This document shows positions 1 through 9,625 of a DNA stretch of 64,000 nucleotides, piece after piece. Within the stretch, counting starts at the first letter, position 1, and every line of letters starts with the position of its first letter. A program made the translations under genes and the position numbers. The notes beneath the pieces are model-generated. The model did not search any database and was not told where the DNA came from. It saw nothing but the letters and a program-made list of their open reading frames with translations. Source of the DNA: an uncultured Clostridia bacterium (GTDB lineage: Bacteria > Bacillota > Clostridia > Christensenellales > UBA1242); assembly GCA_934754475.1 (NCBI GenBank), contig CAKVHV010000004.1, positions 1-64,000 of the forward strand, in the 5' to 3' direction.

Positions 1-40
1 AGTTTTTTAACTTTTTTTTGGTTTTTTGATAGTTAAAAAC

Positions 41-72
41 ACCCAGCCGAGTTACACACAGCCGGGTGTTTC
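41..72 (-). terminator. Intrinsic terminator of the CalY/TasA-like gene
   Basis: On the minus strand AAACACCC pairs with GGGTGTTT, with an inner G/U-rich extension, followed by a short T-run. It lies about 40 bases past the stop of the gene that ends at 110. Confidence 0.75.
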
Positions 73-109
73 AAAATGATTATTAAATTTTGTCAAAATC
101 TAAAATATT

Positions 110-841
110 TTACTCTGTAAATGTATCAAAAATTTTGAGTGAATTTTTGATAGTATTTGGAAGTTTGTCGCCATTTTCGTCCGGGATATAGTTTTGAATG
201 GCTTGAAAAGTTATTTTGAATCTAACAGACAAACCCGAATATTCGCTTGTAACAAAGGTCGGAAATGTTATTTCCTTATTAATAAAATTAATGATAACAT
301 CGGTTTCGGTCGCATCAATTTCTTTAAGAGTAGAATTTTCGGGAGTTGTATCATCTTTGGTAGTAATCAAGTAATAAAATCCATCGGTGTGCAAATACCA
401 ACTAGCACTGTCTAAGATAATATCGTCTAATTGCTCATTTAAGTCCGCAATAACACTTGTTTGAGTTTCGTCATAAGGAGTATCTGTATCGACATTTTTG
501 AGTTCAAGAACCAATTTTGCCCTAAGCAAAGGCATTGTTGTACTACGACTAACCTTGCAATTTGCATCAAGTCTAATAGGTTCACCGGGAATTAATACCC
601 CATAGTCCCTATCGTACTCAATCACCAAATTTGACGAATTAACGTCGTTTTCGATTGAATTATACAAATCCCCTTTGCCAACAGCAGTAATCTCGACTTT
701 TCCGGACATTTGAACATGACTAGTAGCCCAATCAGACGTGAAAAAAAATGCAAGAGTAAAAGTAATTACGCACGCAATAATTGTTAGTGTTATTGGCAAA
801 AACGTTGCTTTTCTAACTCCAAAATTTTTATTATTTCCCAT
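110..841 (-). CDS. CalY/TasA-like secreted protein with N-terminal signal anchor
   Basis: Protein of about 243 aa. One hydrophobic segment (residues about 12-34) follows a short basic start, and the stretch just after it (AFFFTSDWATSHVQMSGKVE) resembles the cleavage region of SipW-dependent CalY/TasA-type fibre subunits, where a short aromatic/Ser/Asp stretch precedes the mature strand. The remainder is beta-rich, acidic and lacks cysteine clusters, as expected for an exported structural protein. ATG 841 is preferred over GTG 847 because AGG sits six bases upstream of it. No dedicated SipW peptidase gene is visible nearby. The family assignment is by resemblance of the signal region only; it could be an unrelated signal-anchored protein. 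Confidence 0.5.
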   Translation of the reverse strand: MGNNKNFGVRKATFLPITLTIIACVITFTLAFFFTSDWATSHVQMSGKVEITAVGKGDLYNSIENDVNSSNLVIEYDRDYGVLIPGEPIRLDANCKVSRSTTMPLLRAKLVLELKNVDTDTPYDETQTSVIADLNEQLDDIILDSASWYLHTDGFYYLITTKDDTTPENSTLKEIDATETDVIINFINKEITFPTFVTSEYSGLSVRFKITFQAIQNYIPDENGDKLPNTIKNSLKIFDTFTE

Positions 842-921
842 CTTCACCCTGTCAATAAATTAAGCAAAAATATTAAAATTTGCTTTAAAAACATCATGCA
901 CACAATTTTTCTTATACAAAT

Positions 922-950
922 ATTTTACCCAAAAAATAATTTTTTGTAAA
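922..950 (-). promoter_or_regulatory. Putative sigma-A promoter of the CalY/TasA-like gene
   Basis: Minus strand shows TTTACA (950-945), a 17-base spacer and TAAAAT (927-922). It is the best match in the 5' gap of this gene; the leader would be about 75 bases. Confidence 0.45.
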
Positions 951-1000
951 GTTATTGATAATGTTTTGCTAAAAAAGTAAATATTGGGTGTACTTGATAC

Positions 1001-1024
1001 AAAAAAGTAGGCACAAGCCTACTT
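1001..1024 (-). terminator. Intrinsic terminator after divIVA
   Basis: AAGTAGGC-acaa-GCCTACTT, an 8-bp stem with a 4-base loop, followed on the minus strand by TTTTTTG. It lies about 80 bases after the DivIVA stop. Confidence 0.85.
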
Positions 1025-1103
1025 ATCATCATTTTCGAGTTTTGTTATGTGCCACTTCGTGCCACATTTCTTATCGAAAACTATCTATCTACTTTTCAAT
1101 CTT

Positions 1104-1916
1104 CTATTTATCATCGTTTTCGATAAAGAAATCAAACGCTTTCATGATTTCGTCCAAATCTTCCTTTGGATTGAGTGCATCTTCCAAATTAAACCCACTC
1201 TCGCTTGGTTTTGGTTCGGGTTTCTTTCTCATTAGGTTCTTAGCAAATACTGAGTTTTCATCAGTTTCTTCGCTATTGAGATAATTTTCTGCCATATTAC
1301 CAGTGCCTTTAACTTTTATTTTGTCAAGTTTTCCGCTCAAATCAATCATTCGAGAATTTTCTTTTTCGGTTTCTCTTGCAAAATTATTAAGCATTTTTTG
1401 GTCGGCATTTTGTTTATTTTTTGAATTAAATGCATAATCCATTTTGTTAAGCAAGTTTCTTATGTAATTATCTGAGTTATTGTGCAAGTCTTTTCTAATA
1501 ACACTTCCGCTCATGCGGTTATTTTGTTCCAAAACTTCCTTGACAGTATTGTTAAACTGCCCGATTTCACGTTTAAGAGAGCTTGGAATATCCACCATTA
1601 ACATCTTGGTTACTAGTTCTTCCCAGTTCTTGTAAAGTAGTCTTATTCGCTTAATTTCAAGGTCGTAGAGTTTGCTTGCATTGTTCTCAATTTGTTCGGC
1701 TTTTTCAACTGCATAGATGAGTGCTTGGGAAATTTGTTTGTCCTTGTTTTTGTAGTTTTCAAGTCTATCTTCAAGTCCACTAAGTTCGTTTTTGAGTGCA
1801 AAAACCCTATCCTTTTGTTCGGATAGTTTTTCTTCGTATTTTAAACTTAGTTTATTTATGAAAGTATCGACCTGTTCGGTGTCATAACCTTTTTTGTTAA
1901 TATCAAATTTAGCCAT
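1104..1916 (-). CDS. divIVA: DivIVA-family coiled-coil protein
   Basis: Protein of 270 aa. The N-terminus (MAKFDINKKGYDTEQVDTFI) is a typical DivIVA membrane-curvature domain with the conserved GYD..VD.F pattern, followed by a heptad coiled coil (about residues 25-110). The C-terminal half is more variable and charged and ends in an acidic tail (ENDDK). DivIVA homologues gather at division septa and poles of Gram-positive cells and recruit partners. The start codon overlaps the stop of the upstream membrane protein gene (TGATG), so the two are translationally coupled. The C-terminal half is poorly conserved, so the specific partner (division, cell wall or other) cannot be told. Confidence 0.85.
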   Translation of the reverse strand: MAKFDINKKGYDTEQVDTFINKLSLKYEEKLSEQKDRVFALKNELSGLEDRLENYKNKDKQISQALIYAVEKAEQIENNASKLYDLEIKRIRLLYKNWEELVTKMLMVDIPSSLKREIGQFNNTVKEVLEQNNRMSGSVIRKDLHNNSDNYIRNLLNKMDYAFNSKNKQNADQKMLNNFARETEKENSRMIDLSGKLDKIKVKGTGNMAENYLNSEETDENSVFAKNLMRKKPEPKPSESGFNLEDALNPKEDLDEIMKAFDFFIENDDK

Positions 1917-2419
1917 CAGACTTTCTCCTTGCCAAATTTCAAATTTCTACATATAATTATCCCCAAAGCCACCGAAACTAGCCAAATTATTAGCATTAGC
2001 CAAAACTTAAGGCTGAATACAAATTGAATAAGAATGGGGATAAATATAGATAAATTCAAAATAATAATTTTAATATAAATTGTATTTTTGAAAACCGCCA
2101 AATTAAGTATGCTTGGAAGCACAGGAATGAGTGCAAACAAGTACACATAATCAAGCAAATTTTGGTTTTCAAGTTTAAGTATTATAATCAAAATTGCAAA
2201 TAAAATCAAACTATTTGCAAACCAAAGTGTCGAAGAACTCTTAAGTAAAACACCCTTGTAAATCAAGTCAAACCCAATTGCAACAAGAATGATTGAAAAT
2301 ATAAATGTATCAAGACTGCCCATGTATCCAAATACCAAATTTGAAACAAACAGTCCAAGATATACAAACACTAAAATTATGCCAATAATTTGAATTATTT
2401 TTACTCTTTTTGAAAACAT
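1916..2419 (-). CDS. Small multi-pass membrane protein, function unknown
   Basis: Protein of 167 aa made almost entirely of hydrophobic segments: about five transmembrane helices starting at residue 7, with a short basic C-terminus (FGKEKV). No catalytic motif is seen. It sits between lgt (21-base gap upstream) and divIVA (overlapping stop/start) in one operon, so it is probably co-expressed with envelope functions. It resembles the small membrane proteins often found beside divIVA/ylm genes only in position, not in recognisable sequence. Confidence 0.6.
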   Translation of the reverse strand: MFSKRVKIIQIIGIILVFVYLGLFVSNLVFGYMGSLDTFIFSIILVAIGFDLIYKGVLLKSSSTLWFANSLILFAILIIILKLENQNLLDYVYLFALIPVLPSILNLAVFKNTIYIKIIILNLSIFIPILIQFVFSLKFWLMLIIWLVSVALGIIICRNLKFGKEKV

Positions 2420-2440
2420 ACATTCCTTTTGGATTAATAA

Positions 2441-3322
2441 TTATTTTTCGGTCTTTTTGGGACTTTTTTTATTATTAACCAAAAGCAAAATAGATATTCC
2501 TACTACACCTGCAATTACACACACAATACTTACGATTTGAGAGACTGGAAATGAGCCTAAGTATAATGTTTGGGCTTGGTCTCTAAAGAACTCTAGTATG
2601 AATCTAATAAATCCATATCCGAATAAGTAAGCAAATGTAACAATTCCCTTGATTTTAACCTTTCTAAGTAAAATTGTTAGTCCAAAGAATAGTGCCAAGT
2701 CAAGAATACTCTCATAAAAGTTTGTCGCATAGTGGTAGCCACCATGAACATATAGAGCAATTGGAAACCACTGCAAACTTCTATTTGTAACCGCTACGCC
2801 ATAACAGCATTTTCCGAATATACAACCAATTCTTCCAAAGGCTTGTCCCAAAGACAAAACTGGAGCAACACAATCGGTTGTGCTAATTATATTAACTTTG
2901 TGAACCAAGCAAGATATTACTAGTCCCAAAAATCCGCCAATTACACCGCCATAGATTGCAAGTCCGCCATCCCATACTCTAATTACGTCCATAATGCCAT
3001 TAAAACTACCATCAAATATAAGGAAGTAAATTCTAGCACCTATTATAGAAAGTGGGAATATCCACCAAATAAGAGTGTAAGGATACTCACTGGACAAATC
3101 ACGTTCTTTGAATAGTTGTTGCGAAAGGGTAAGTGCTAGCAAGAATCCAATGCCTATCATTACTCCGTACCAACTAATATCCACACCAAATAGTGTTAGC
3201 GCAACTAGTCCAAGTAGCACTCCGAGAGACAATCCGATTGTCAACCAAAATTTTTTGGTTTCCCACGAAAAGCCAAATATTTTTACTTGAGATTTTTTGT
3301 AATCATCTAATTTTTGTCCCAT
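2441..3322 (-). CDS. lgt: Prolipoprotein diacylglyceryl transferase
   Basis: Protein of 293 aa with about seven transmembrane helices. It carries the Lgt signature AFGRIGCIFGKCCYG with the essential Arg, plus the upstream YGGVIGG and the downstream GFIRFILEFFRD segment. Lgt transfers diacylglycerol from phosphatidylglycerol to the lipobox cysteine of prolipoproteins at the membrane. Length is normal for the family. The start is supported by GGAG eight bases upstream. It is the first gene of an operon with the membrane protein and divIVA. Confidence 0.93.
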   Translation of the reverse strand: MGQKLDDYKKSQVKIFGFSWETKKFWLTIGLSLGVLLGLVALTLFGVDISWYGVMIGIGFLLALTLSQQLFKERDLSSEYPYTLIWWIFPLSIIGARIYFLIFDGSFNGIMDVIRVWDGGLAIYGGVIGGFLGLVISCLVHKVNIISTTDCVAPVLSLGQAFGRIGCIFGKCCYGVAVTNRSLQWFPIALYVHGGYHYATNFYESILDLALFFGLTILLRKVKIKGIVTFAYLFGYGFIRFILEFFRDQAQTLYLGSFPVSQIVSIVCVIAGVVGISILLLVNNKKSPKKTEK

Positions 3323-3352
3323 AAAATACTCCTAAATACAATTACATTAACT

Positions 3353-3381
3353 ATGTTATCAACTAAAATTAAATTTGTCAA
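3353..3381 (-). promoter_or_regulatory. Promoter of the lgt operon
   Basis: Minus strand TTGACA (3381-3376), 17-base spacer, TAACAT (3358-3353). It is positioned about 30 bases before the lgt start. Confidence 0.7.
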
Positions 3382-3411
3382 ATACTATATTGTCGTAATT
3401 TGGAAATACAA

Positions 3412-3444
3412 AAAAAAGGAAACTAGATTTTAATCTAATTTCCT
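3412..3444 (-). terminator. Terminator after the 1402-aa protein gene
   Basis: GGAAA-c-TAGATT pairs with AATCTA-a-TTTCC with an opposed mismatch. The minus-strand product runs into TTTTTTT. It separates the giant gene from the lgt operon. Confidence 0.75.
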
Positions 3445-3460
3445 AAAAATGAATTATTCC

Positions 3461-6400
3461 TTATCTTGACCTTTCGTCATCATTTGCATTTTGACCGGAC
3501 GCATCACTAGGAGATTTTACATCATATGTTCTTCCTTGTGCTTGTAAAATCTGAGTATATTCTTCCATAGATATTTGACCTTCTCTTACTAATCTATCCA
3601 ATGTTGCTTGGGATAAATTAATTAGAGATTCATAAGTTGTTCCATTCTTTCTGCCTTCTTCAATTTCACTTTCTCTTTGTTTTCTAAGAGCATTAAATTG
3701 TTCTACAAAATTGCCGAAAGCCTTTTTATTTTCTTCAGTTGGAGATGCTTTGACAGCTTGTTCATATTGAGCAACTTCACGACCATCAAAGCCTGCTTTT
3801 TCTTCAACAGTTTCAGTAGTACGAGAATTTCTACGGATAATGTCTTGCATTCTTCTATCTAGGCTAGCAGTTCTCTTTCCTTTGACACTATTAATAAGTT
3901 CTTCGGCTTCGGAATCGAAAGTTCTAAACTCATCGCTCATGCCGTCCAGTTCTTCACCATCTTGATTTATGCTATATTTAGCTAGTTTGTCATCACGTTC
4001 AACTTCCAAATCGGAAATCATGTCTTCTTTTTCATCTTCGTCTAGGCTTCCATTAGCAGAAACTGCATCAATTTTTGATTGATACTTGCCTTTGATACTT
4101 CTAAACTTTTGAAGCAAGCCATTTTGTGCTAGAGTCTTTCCGTCTCTTTCTTCTAATTTATTGAGTCTATCTTTTGTCTTAAGTGCAGTTGTAACAGATT
4201 TTCTGTGTTTGTTTTCAGCAACTCTTGCCTTAACTCTCAATTTTCTTAGTTTTCTTGCATTCTTAACGCGTGCACGTTTGTAAACACCCAATGCTTTGAG
4301 TAGTTTATTTCCGCTTTGTTCTTTTTCTTTGATACTTTCAAGTTTGGCTTGCATATCTTGAACTTGACTTTGAGCCATTTCAAGGTCTTCTTCTCTATCA
4401 TGGCATTTTGCATATTGTTTTTGGAACTTGTTATAAAGTCTTTGTTTTTTAGCACCCCTTCCAAATAACATTCCAATATTAACAATGCCCGCAGCACCAA
4501 GACCAACACCAGCACCAATTCCGATGTTTTTGAGAGCTGCTAGTGTAGGAGTAAACCATGTACTTGCGTTTTTGATAACACTAATTGCAGCACCAATTCC
4601 GCCTACACCAATAACTGTTGCAGCACCAGCAACTAATGCACCAATTCCTAGACCAGTTAGAGCAAATAGGAATGGATTTTTTCTAATCTTTTTGGCTAAT
4701 CTTTTGTGCCATGGTTGTTTAGGCTCTTTGAGTTTTTTCAAACTATCAAGAGATTTTTTCAAAAGTTTTTGTTTGCGTAGTTGTGGAACAGGAATTTCCT
4801 TTTTCTCTTCTTTTTCAGGGTCAGTTTTTGTAAGTTTAGGGTCTGCTGTTTTCCCTTCACCTTTTTTCTTCTTGTCGTCTTGTTCTCCGTCTTTGCCTTC
4901 GCCTTTGCCTTTTTCGCCAGTACCAGCAGTTTTTCCTTTGCCTTCCCCGGCTTCAGCCTGAGTTCCTTTTCCTTCAAGAGCGGAAACACGTTTATTTAAT
5001 TCTTCTATTTGAGTTTGTTGTGTTTGAATAATTTTTATGTAATCTTGAATATTCTTATTTAACTTCTCGATTTCGTTTCCTTGTGGAGTTCCTTGAACAA
5101 TAGTTGGAACAGCAATACCACCAGTAACAAGTCCGGCATTTTTGAGTTCTCTAATAACTGCGGCAACAATTTCAGGAGTACGGTCACCAACTTCGGGACT
5201 TCGAGTAATATTATTAATTGTAATATTGCCAGGATTTCCACCAGTTGCATAAATTCCATGAGCTAGTTTTTCTGCTGATTCATGCGCTTCGGCTTCAATT
5301 TTTGGTGTAGATTCTCTTTGTTGTCTCAACTCTTCAAGACCTTTCTTAATCTCTTCGTTTTGAGCGGATATTTCCGCTAATCGAGCGGATTGTTCTTCAT
5401 GTTCTTTATGTAGCTCATCAACTTTTCCAGCTATTATTCCATTTTGTTCGGATATATCACCAACTTGTTTGCTTAAATCATCAATTTTTTCGCCATTTTC
5501 ACCGACTTTAGCGTCAACTTTGTCGACTTTAGCACCGACATTTGCAATATTATTGTTAATATCTTCAGCTTTTTGGTTGATTTGTTCTTTTATTTCAGAA
5601 CCTGTACTATCGACTTTTTCACCCAAAGCACCAAATTGAGAACTAATACCTTTGAGAGTCTCTCTCACATCTTCAAATTGACCATTTGTGGCTTGTTGAT
5701 TTACTCGCATTTGTTTTTCAATACGTTCAATAGCTGCCACAAGTGCTTCTTTGTCACTTTCGGATTTTTCATAATAACGCTCAATCGTCTTTATGAGTAC
5801 TTCTCTTTCTGATGCGTTTTTGCCCGCTTCAGATGTCATAAAATTATAAATATTCTTAATATCTCCTTGCATTTCAGGAAGTAATGCTAAGTCTTTGAGA
5901 TATTCTTGCAAAGATACTTGCATCTCAGATTTAATTTCGTCAGTAAACTCAGGAATTAGTCCTTCAAACTTTCCTTTTTCTGACCTTGAAATTAGGCGAT
6001 TGAGAGTTTCTTCGGCAATTTCTTTGATTGTTTCGGTAGTTGGTACATTTTCAAATGCACCCATGATTTCTTGAAATTTATCCAATTCTTCGGAGTGGTT
6101 TTTCTTAATCAATGTTTCGATAGCATCAATTTTTTCTCCAGTTTCTTTCACATCTGAAACTTTTGCAATATCGCTATCATTCAAAACATTATTTAATATT
6201 TCAACAAATTCATCACGTTTGAGCAAATCTGCAAATTTGCTTTCAATAACTTTTAAATCATCTTTGGTTACACCATTTAAGCCATTAATTTTTTCGATTA
6301 TAGTATCAGTTATATATCTTTGTGTGGAAATATGTAATTCTTCATTTTGAATATTGAAATCACCTAGATATTTGTTAACAATTTGCTCAATATCTTCATA

Positions 6401-7669
6401 AGTTACAATATTTTCAATACTATTTTGAATATTTGTTAAAAATTCAGTATTGCCTTCTTGGAATTGTTGAACTATAGTTTTTGAATAGTTCTCAAACATT
6501 TGAATTATATAATTCTTAGTTTCATCACTAAAGTTCATATTATTGCAAAATTCAGGGAATTCATTGCCAAGGTTACTGAGTGCTTCAAGAATTAAATCGC
6601 CATATTCTTCGATATTATCAAGTTTGTCACGCAAACCTGTTTCACCTTCTTGACCTACAACTTCTCGTTCAATATTGCTTAGTCTTACAAATATTTTGTC
6701 GGTCAAAGTTCTGTTTGTTGCTATCAAGTCTGGTATTTTTGACTTGAGAATTTCCAAAATTTGTGTTTGTTTTTGGTCTTCACCCAAATCTGCTTCCGCT
6801 GTAGTTTTGATACTTTCAATTAATTTTTTAAGATCGTCATCACGAGTTGAATAAATATTTGAGATTTCTTGAATCTTTGTGTTAAATATGTTTTCAACAG
6901 ATTTTGAAAGTTCTTTTGTTTCGATAGTTATGTTTATATTAGTAATCGCTTCAACAATTTGAGTTAATTCTTCGGATGAAATTCTACCAACAAAAGTTTT
7001 GAGTTGTCTTTTTAAATACTCTTTGGTTGGGATATTTTTCAAAAGTTTTTCTATATCTAATGGTGACACCGACCTACTAGACCCAATTGCCTTTTTTATA
7101 TCTTCCAACTTTGAATCAATTATACTTAACTTTTCATCAAGTTCTTGTTCAGTTACATATTTTTTCTTGGTTGTGGTTCTTTTGGTAGAAGCGGTTTTTG
7201 GAGAAACCTTAAACTCTTCAACTGCAACTTGTCCAGTGCCAGTAGCAATGCCATAAGATTCCAAATCTTTTTCGGTTAGTTGACCATTATACTCAACAGT
7301 ATTCTTAACAGCACCCTTAACTATAGCATTTTCTACTTCGCCTTCGTATCCTTGTTCCATAGTTCTAACTATTTGTTGTAGATTTGGACATCCGTTTTTT
7401 TGAATAGTTCCTACTTTGATATTTGTAAGTTGAATTGGCAAAAATAATGAACTCAAAATTGGGAAACCTTGAATATGCTTGCTAATGTCCACATTTTGTT
7501 TATTGTTTGTACCATCAACATTTTTGATTGGCAAAACCGCAAGAGAAACTATTGAACTCTTTTCTTTGTCAGTTAGTTCAACTAATCTTTTTGCACCCCT
7601 AATAGTCTTGCCATTTTCAAGATACGTATATTCAACTTTTATTTTTTCGATAATTGATTGGTTAGCCAT
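3461..7669 (-). CDS. Giant membrane-anchored coiled-coil protein, function unknown
   Basis: Protein of 1402 aa that I do not recognise. Layout: a compact N-terminal region (1-150); a Lys/Thr-rich hinge; a very long alternating helical region (about 180-800) with heptads, including a repetitive stretch (KVDKVDAKVGENGEKIDDLS) that resembles phage or surface fibre coiled coils; a Gly/Lys/Glu low-complexity linker (about 905-960); two Gly/Ala-rich hydrophobic segments (about 993-1066) that look like a membrane hairpin; and a basic then acidic helical C-terminus. No signal peptide and no catalytic motif are evident. It is 58 bases downstream of the other coiled-coil gene and probably co-transcribed from the promoter at 9.36 kb. 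Its architecture (long coil, low-complexity linker, membrane hairpin) is reminiscent of the giant proteins of the secretion locus at 33-42 kb, but I see no clear sequence homology. Confidence 0.7.
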   Translation of the reverse strand: MANQSIIEKIKVEYTYLENGKTIRGAKRLVELTDKEKSSIVSLAVLPIKNVDGTNNKQNVDISKHIQGFPILSSLFLPIQLTNIKVGTIQKNGCPNLQQIVRTMEQGYEGEVENAIVKGAVKNTVEYNGQLTEKDLESYGIATGTGQVAVEEFKVSPKTASTKRTTTKKKYVTEQELDEKLSIIDSKLEDIKKAIGSSRSVSPLDIEKLLKNIPTKEYLKRQLKTFVGRISSEELTQIVEAITNINITIETKELSKSVENIFNTKIQEISNIYSTRDDDLKKLIESIKTTAEADLGEDQKQTQILEILKSKIPDLIATNRTLTDKIFVRLSNIEREVVGQEGETGLRDKLDNIEEYGDLILEALSNLGNEFPEFCNNMNFSDETKNYIIQMFENYSKTIVQQFQEGNTEFLTNIQNSIENIVTYEDIEQIVNKYLGDFNIQNEELHISTQRYITDTIIEKINGLNGVTKDDLKVIESKFADLLKRDEFVEILNNVLNDSDIAKVSDVKETGEKIDAIETLIKKNHSEELDKFQEIMGAFENVPTTETIKEIAEETLNRLISRSEKGKFEGLIPEFTDEIKSEMQVSLQEYLKDLALLPEMQGDIKNIYNFMTSEAGKNASEREVLIKTIERYYEKSESDKEALVAAIERIEKQMRVNQQATNGQFEDVRETLKGISSQFGALGEKVDSTGSEIKEQINQKAEDINNNIANVGAKVDKVDAKVGENGEKIDDLSKQVGDISEQNGIIAGKVDELHKEHEEQSARLAEISAQNEEIKKGLEELRQQRESTPKIEAEAHESAEKLAHGIYATGGNPGNITINNITRSPEVGDRTPEIVAAVIRELKNAGLVTGGIAVPTIVQGTPQGNEIEKLNKNIQDYIKIIQTQQTQIEELNKRVSALEGKGTQAEAGEGKGKTAGTGEKGKGEGKDGEQDDKKKKGEGKTADPKLTKTDPEKEEKKEIPVPQLRKQKLLKKSLDSLKKLKEPKQPWHKRLAKKIRKNPFLFALTGLGIGALVAGAATVIGVGGIGAAISVIKNASTWFTPTLAALKNIGIGAGVGLGAAGIVNIGMLFGRGAKKQRLYNKFQKQYAKCHDREEDLEMAQSQVQDMQAKLESIKEKEQSGNKLLKALGVYKRARVKNARKLRKLRVKARVAENKHRKSVTTALKTKDRLNKLEERDGKTLAQNGLLQKFRSIKGKYQSKIDAVSANGSLDEDEKEDMISDLEVERDDKLAKYSINQDGEELDGMSDEFRTFDSEAEELINSVKGKRTASLDRRMQDIIRRNSRTTETVEEKAGFDGREVAQYEQAVKASPTEENKKAFGNFVEQFNALRKQRESEIEEGRKNGTTYESLINLSQATLDRLVREGQISMEEYTQILQAQGRTYDVKSPSDASGQNANDDERSR

Positions 7670-7727
7670 TTTTTAGACTCCCTTTTGTTTGGATTTAAAT
7701 CCCATTTTCATTCGTTTTTTGATTGTG

Positions 7728-9317
7728 TTATTCTTCATCGGGCAAAATGCTACTTAGCACTTCGATTTGTTTGGAGTTGTTGTCTTGCAAACTTTCGGAT
7801 AATTTTTGCAATTGAGTTAGGTTGGTATTAATCAAATCTACAACACTTAGCATACTATCTTCGTTTACACCCTTGCCAAGTGTAATTGAAATATCTCTAA
7901 TTAAGTCATTTGAAATTCTACGATAAGTTACTAAATCGTTGTTGAAATCTTTTTGCAAGTCATTAAACTTGGAGATTTTGGTTGTTAGATTTTGCATATT
8001 TTTGAGATGAATTGCTTTGTTTTGGTCGGTCGCAAAGTCTTCAAGCGCATCCACCGCTCTAAATATTGCAACAACCATCGAATTTCTCATAAAGATGTCT
8101 TTGATTTCTTTTGCATAAGTTAAAATTGCTTGCAAACCAGTTTTTGCGGTCTTGTTTGTATATTTGAGTTTCTTTTCGTCTTTGGTCATTTGTGTTTTGT
8201 TTTGTTCTAGTTTAACCAAAAGTTCTTGTACTTTGAAAATAACTGCCGAGTATCTCTTGAGTTCTTCTTCGGAAGGAACTGCGGTTTTCAAAGCATTCTC
8301 AAGCATATCCAAAACTTTGTAGTGTTCGGTTATGCGTTTTTCTATATCGTTAATTCTATCTACAGAATAGTCTATTTGACTTAAGTAACTATCCGAAACA
8401 GCCGAAGCACTATCCAAACTTGCTTTGATAAGTTCCTTGGCTTCGTCGTCAGCATTTGAGTTTTGATATTCGGACTTCTTGGTTTCCAAATTTTCCCCAA
8501 GATGTTTTTTGTGAATAGCAAGTTGACGTTTAAGTTCGTTAGCCTTGCTTAGTTTATTTTCCAAATCGTCAAGAACTAGTCTATATGGATTAATTTCTTT
8601 GATAACCTTTCTTGCTTTTTCAGCCTTTTCGCCATCGGTCAAATCGCTATAGCAAATGTTATAAAATTTGTCGTACATTCCAGTTATTTGTTCTAGCAAT
8701 TTTCCGTAGTTTGTGTCGAAAGTTGTTTCAACATTACTAGCAATTCTATTGATACTTGACAATTTCTTTTCGATAAATTTGTTTTTGTCTTGTTTGGTGT
8801 CAAGCGGAGTAAATTCAAGTTGCATTTCCATCAAACTTGAAAGCACAACACCTTCGTCAAGCAAACGCAATTGTTCCAAAGTTGAATTTATGTATTCCTT
8901 TTTTAAATCGACACGACTACAATCAATAAAGTCTTCGGTTATAATCAAATCGGCAAGCGATACTACAAAGTGATTGAACTTGTCTTGAATTTCATTAACA
9001 ATATCTCTCTCTGAGATAACTTTTTTGTCAGTTAGTGTTTTATCCAAATCAACAACCAGTTTGAGCATGTCCGAATTTGTACTACTCTTTTTGTCAAGCC
9101 AATATTCCATGTTAGAAAAACTAACATCATAACTTTCGTCAATTAGTTCGGCAAATCTATCCATAAAGTTTGTCAAGTCTTGTTTTTCACTATATTTTTT
9201 GAGTTCGTCTCTAATAATATCAATTAGATATTCGGCTGTAAGCGAAGTAACCACTGCCGAAGCAAGACTATTAATACTATATGATTTGCTTAAATTTAGT
9301 TTGTATTTGGTATCCAT
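7728..9317 (-). CDS. Soluble helical coiled-coil protein, function unknown
   Basis: Protein of about 529 aa. The start at ATG 9317 (MDTKYKLNLSK) is chosen because GGAGGA lies six bases upstream; a longer reading to 9398 would run through the promoter. The sequence is almost wholly charged helix with several coiled coils (about 200-430), no transmembrane segment and no cysteine cluster. No domain is recognised. First gene of a two-gene unit with the 1402-aa protein, so a partner role (cytoplasmic scaffold for the membrane protein) is possible but inferred from context only. Confidence 0.7.
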   Translation of the reverse strand: MDTKYKLNLSKSYSINSLASAVVTSLTAEYLIDIIRDELKKYSEKQDLTNFMDRFAELIDESYDVSFSNMEYWLDKKSSTNSDMLKLVVDLDKTLTDKKVISERDIVNEIQDKFNHFVVSLADLIITEDFIDCSRVDLKKEYINSTLEQLRLLDEGVVLSSLMEMQLEFTPLDTKQDKNKFIEKKLSSINRIASNVETTFDTNYGKLLEQITGMYDKFYNICYSDLTDGEKAEKARKVIKEINPYRLVLDDLENKLSKANELKRQLAIHKKHLGENLETKKSEYQNSNADDEAKELIKASLDSASAVSDSYLSQIDYSVDRINDIEKRITEHYKVLDMLENALKTAVPSEEELKRYSAVIFKVQELLVKLEQNKTQMTKDEKKLKYTNKTAKTGLQAILTYAKEIKDIFMRNSMVVAIFRAVDALEDFATDQNKAIHLKNMQNLTTKISKFNDLQKDFNNDLVTYRRISNDLIRDISITLGKGVNEDSMLSVVDLINTNLTQLQKLSESLQDNNSKQIEVLSSILPDEE

Positions 9318-9328
9318 TTTTCCTCCAA

Positions 9329-9351
9329 AACAAGAAAACACAATTCTTGTT
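9329..9351 (-). promoter_or_regulatory. Hairpin in the short 5' leader of the coiled-coil operon
   Basis: ACAAGAA and TTCTTGT form a 7-bp stem with a 9-base loop between the predicted transcription start and the GGAGGA. It may stabilise the leader; a regulatory role is not shown. Confidence 0.4.
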
Positions 9352-9357
9352 ACTATG

Positions 9358-9385
9358 ATTATATCATTTTGTGTCAAATTGTCAA
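9358..9385 (-). promoter_or_regulatory. Consensus promoter of the coiled-coil operon
   Basis: Perfect TTGACA (9385-9380) and perfect TATAAT (9363-9358) with a 16-base spacer on the minus strand. This suggests strong constitutive expression of the unknown two-gene unit. The gap 9386-9627 upstream shows nothing else that I can support. Confidence 0.85.
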
Positions 9386-9625
9386 TACATAAATCCAAAA
9401 AATTCGCATTAATTGTATAAAATTATATATAAATATACTTACCCTAGTTTAACTTTGGATATCACAAGGATTTTGATGTATTTACTTGCATTTCAAAAAA
9501 GTCATAATATTTCGACATTGCAAGCAACAAAATTAGTGTTATAGATTTTATTTTTGAATTTGAGATTATAATTTTTGTTACACAAAAAACTCAAAATCTA
9601 ATACAATATTTTTTGTAAAAAACAA

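Noticed and set aside
4246..4961. Overlapping frames on both strands within the 1402-aa gene (for example 90, 158 and 76 codons)
   Set aside because: They are Lys/Leu- or Pro/Phe-rich shadows of the real gene, without ribosome binding sites or recognisable domains.
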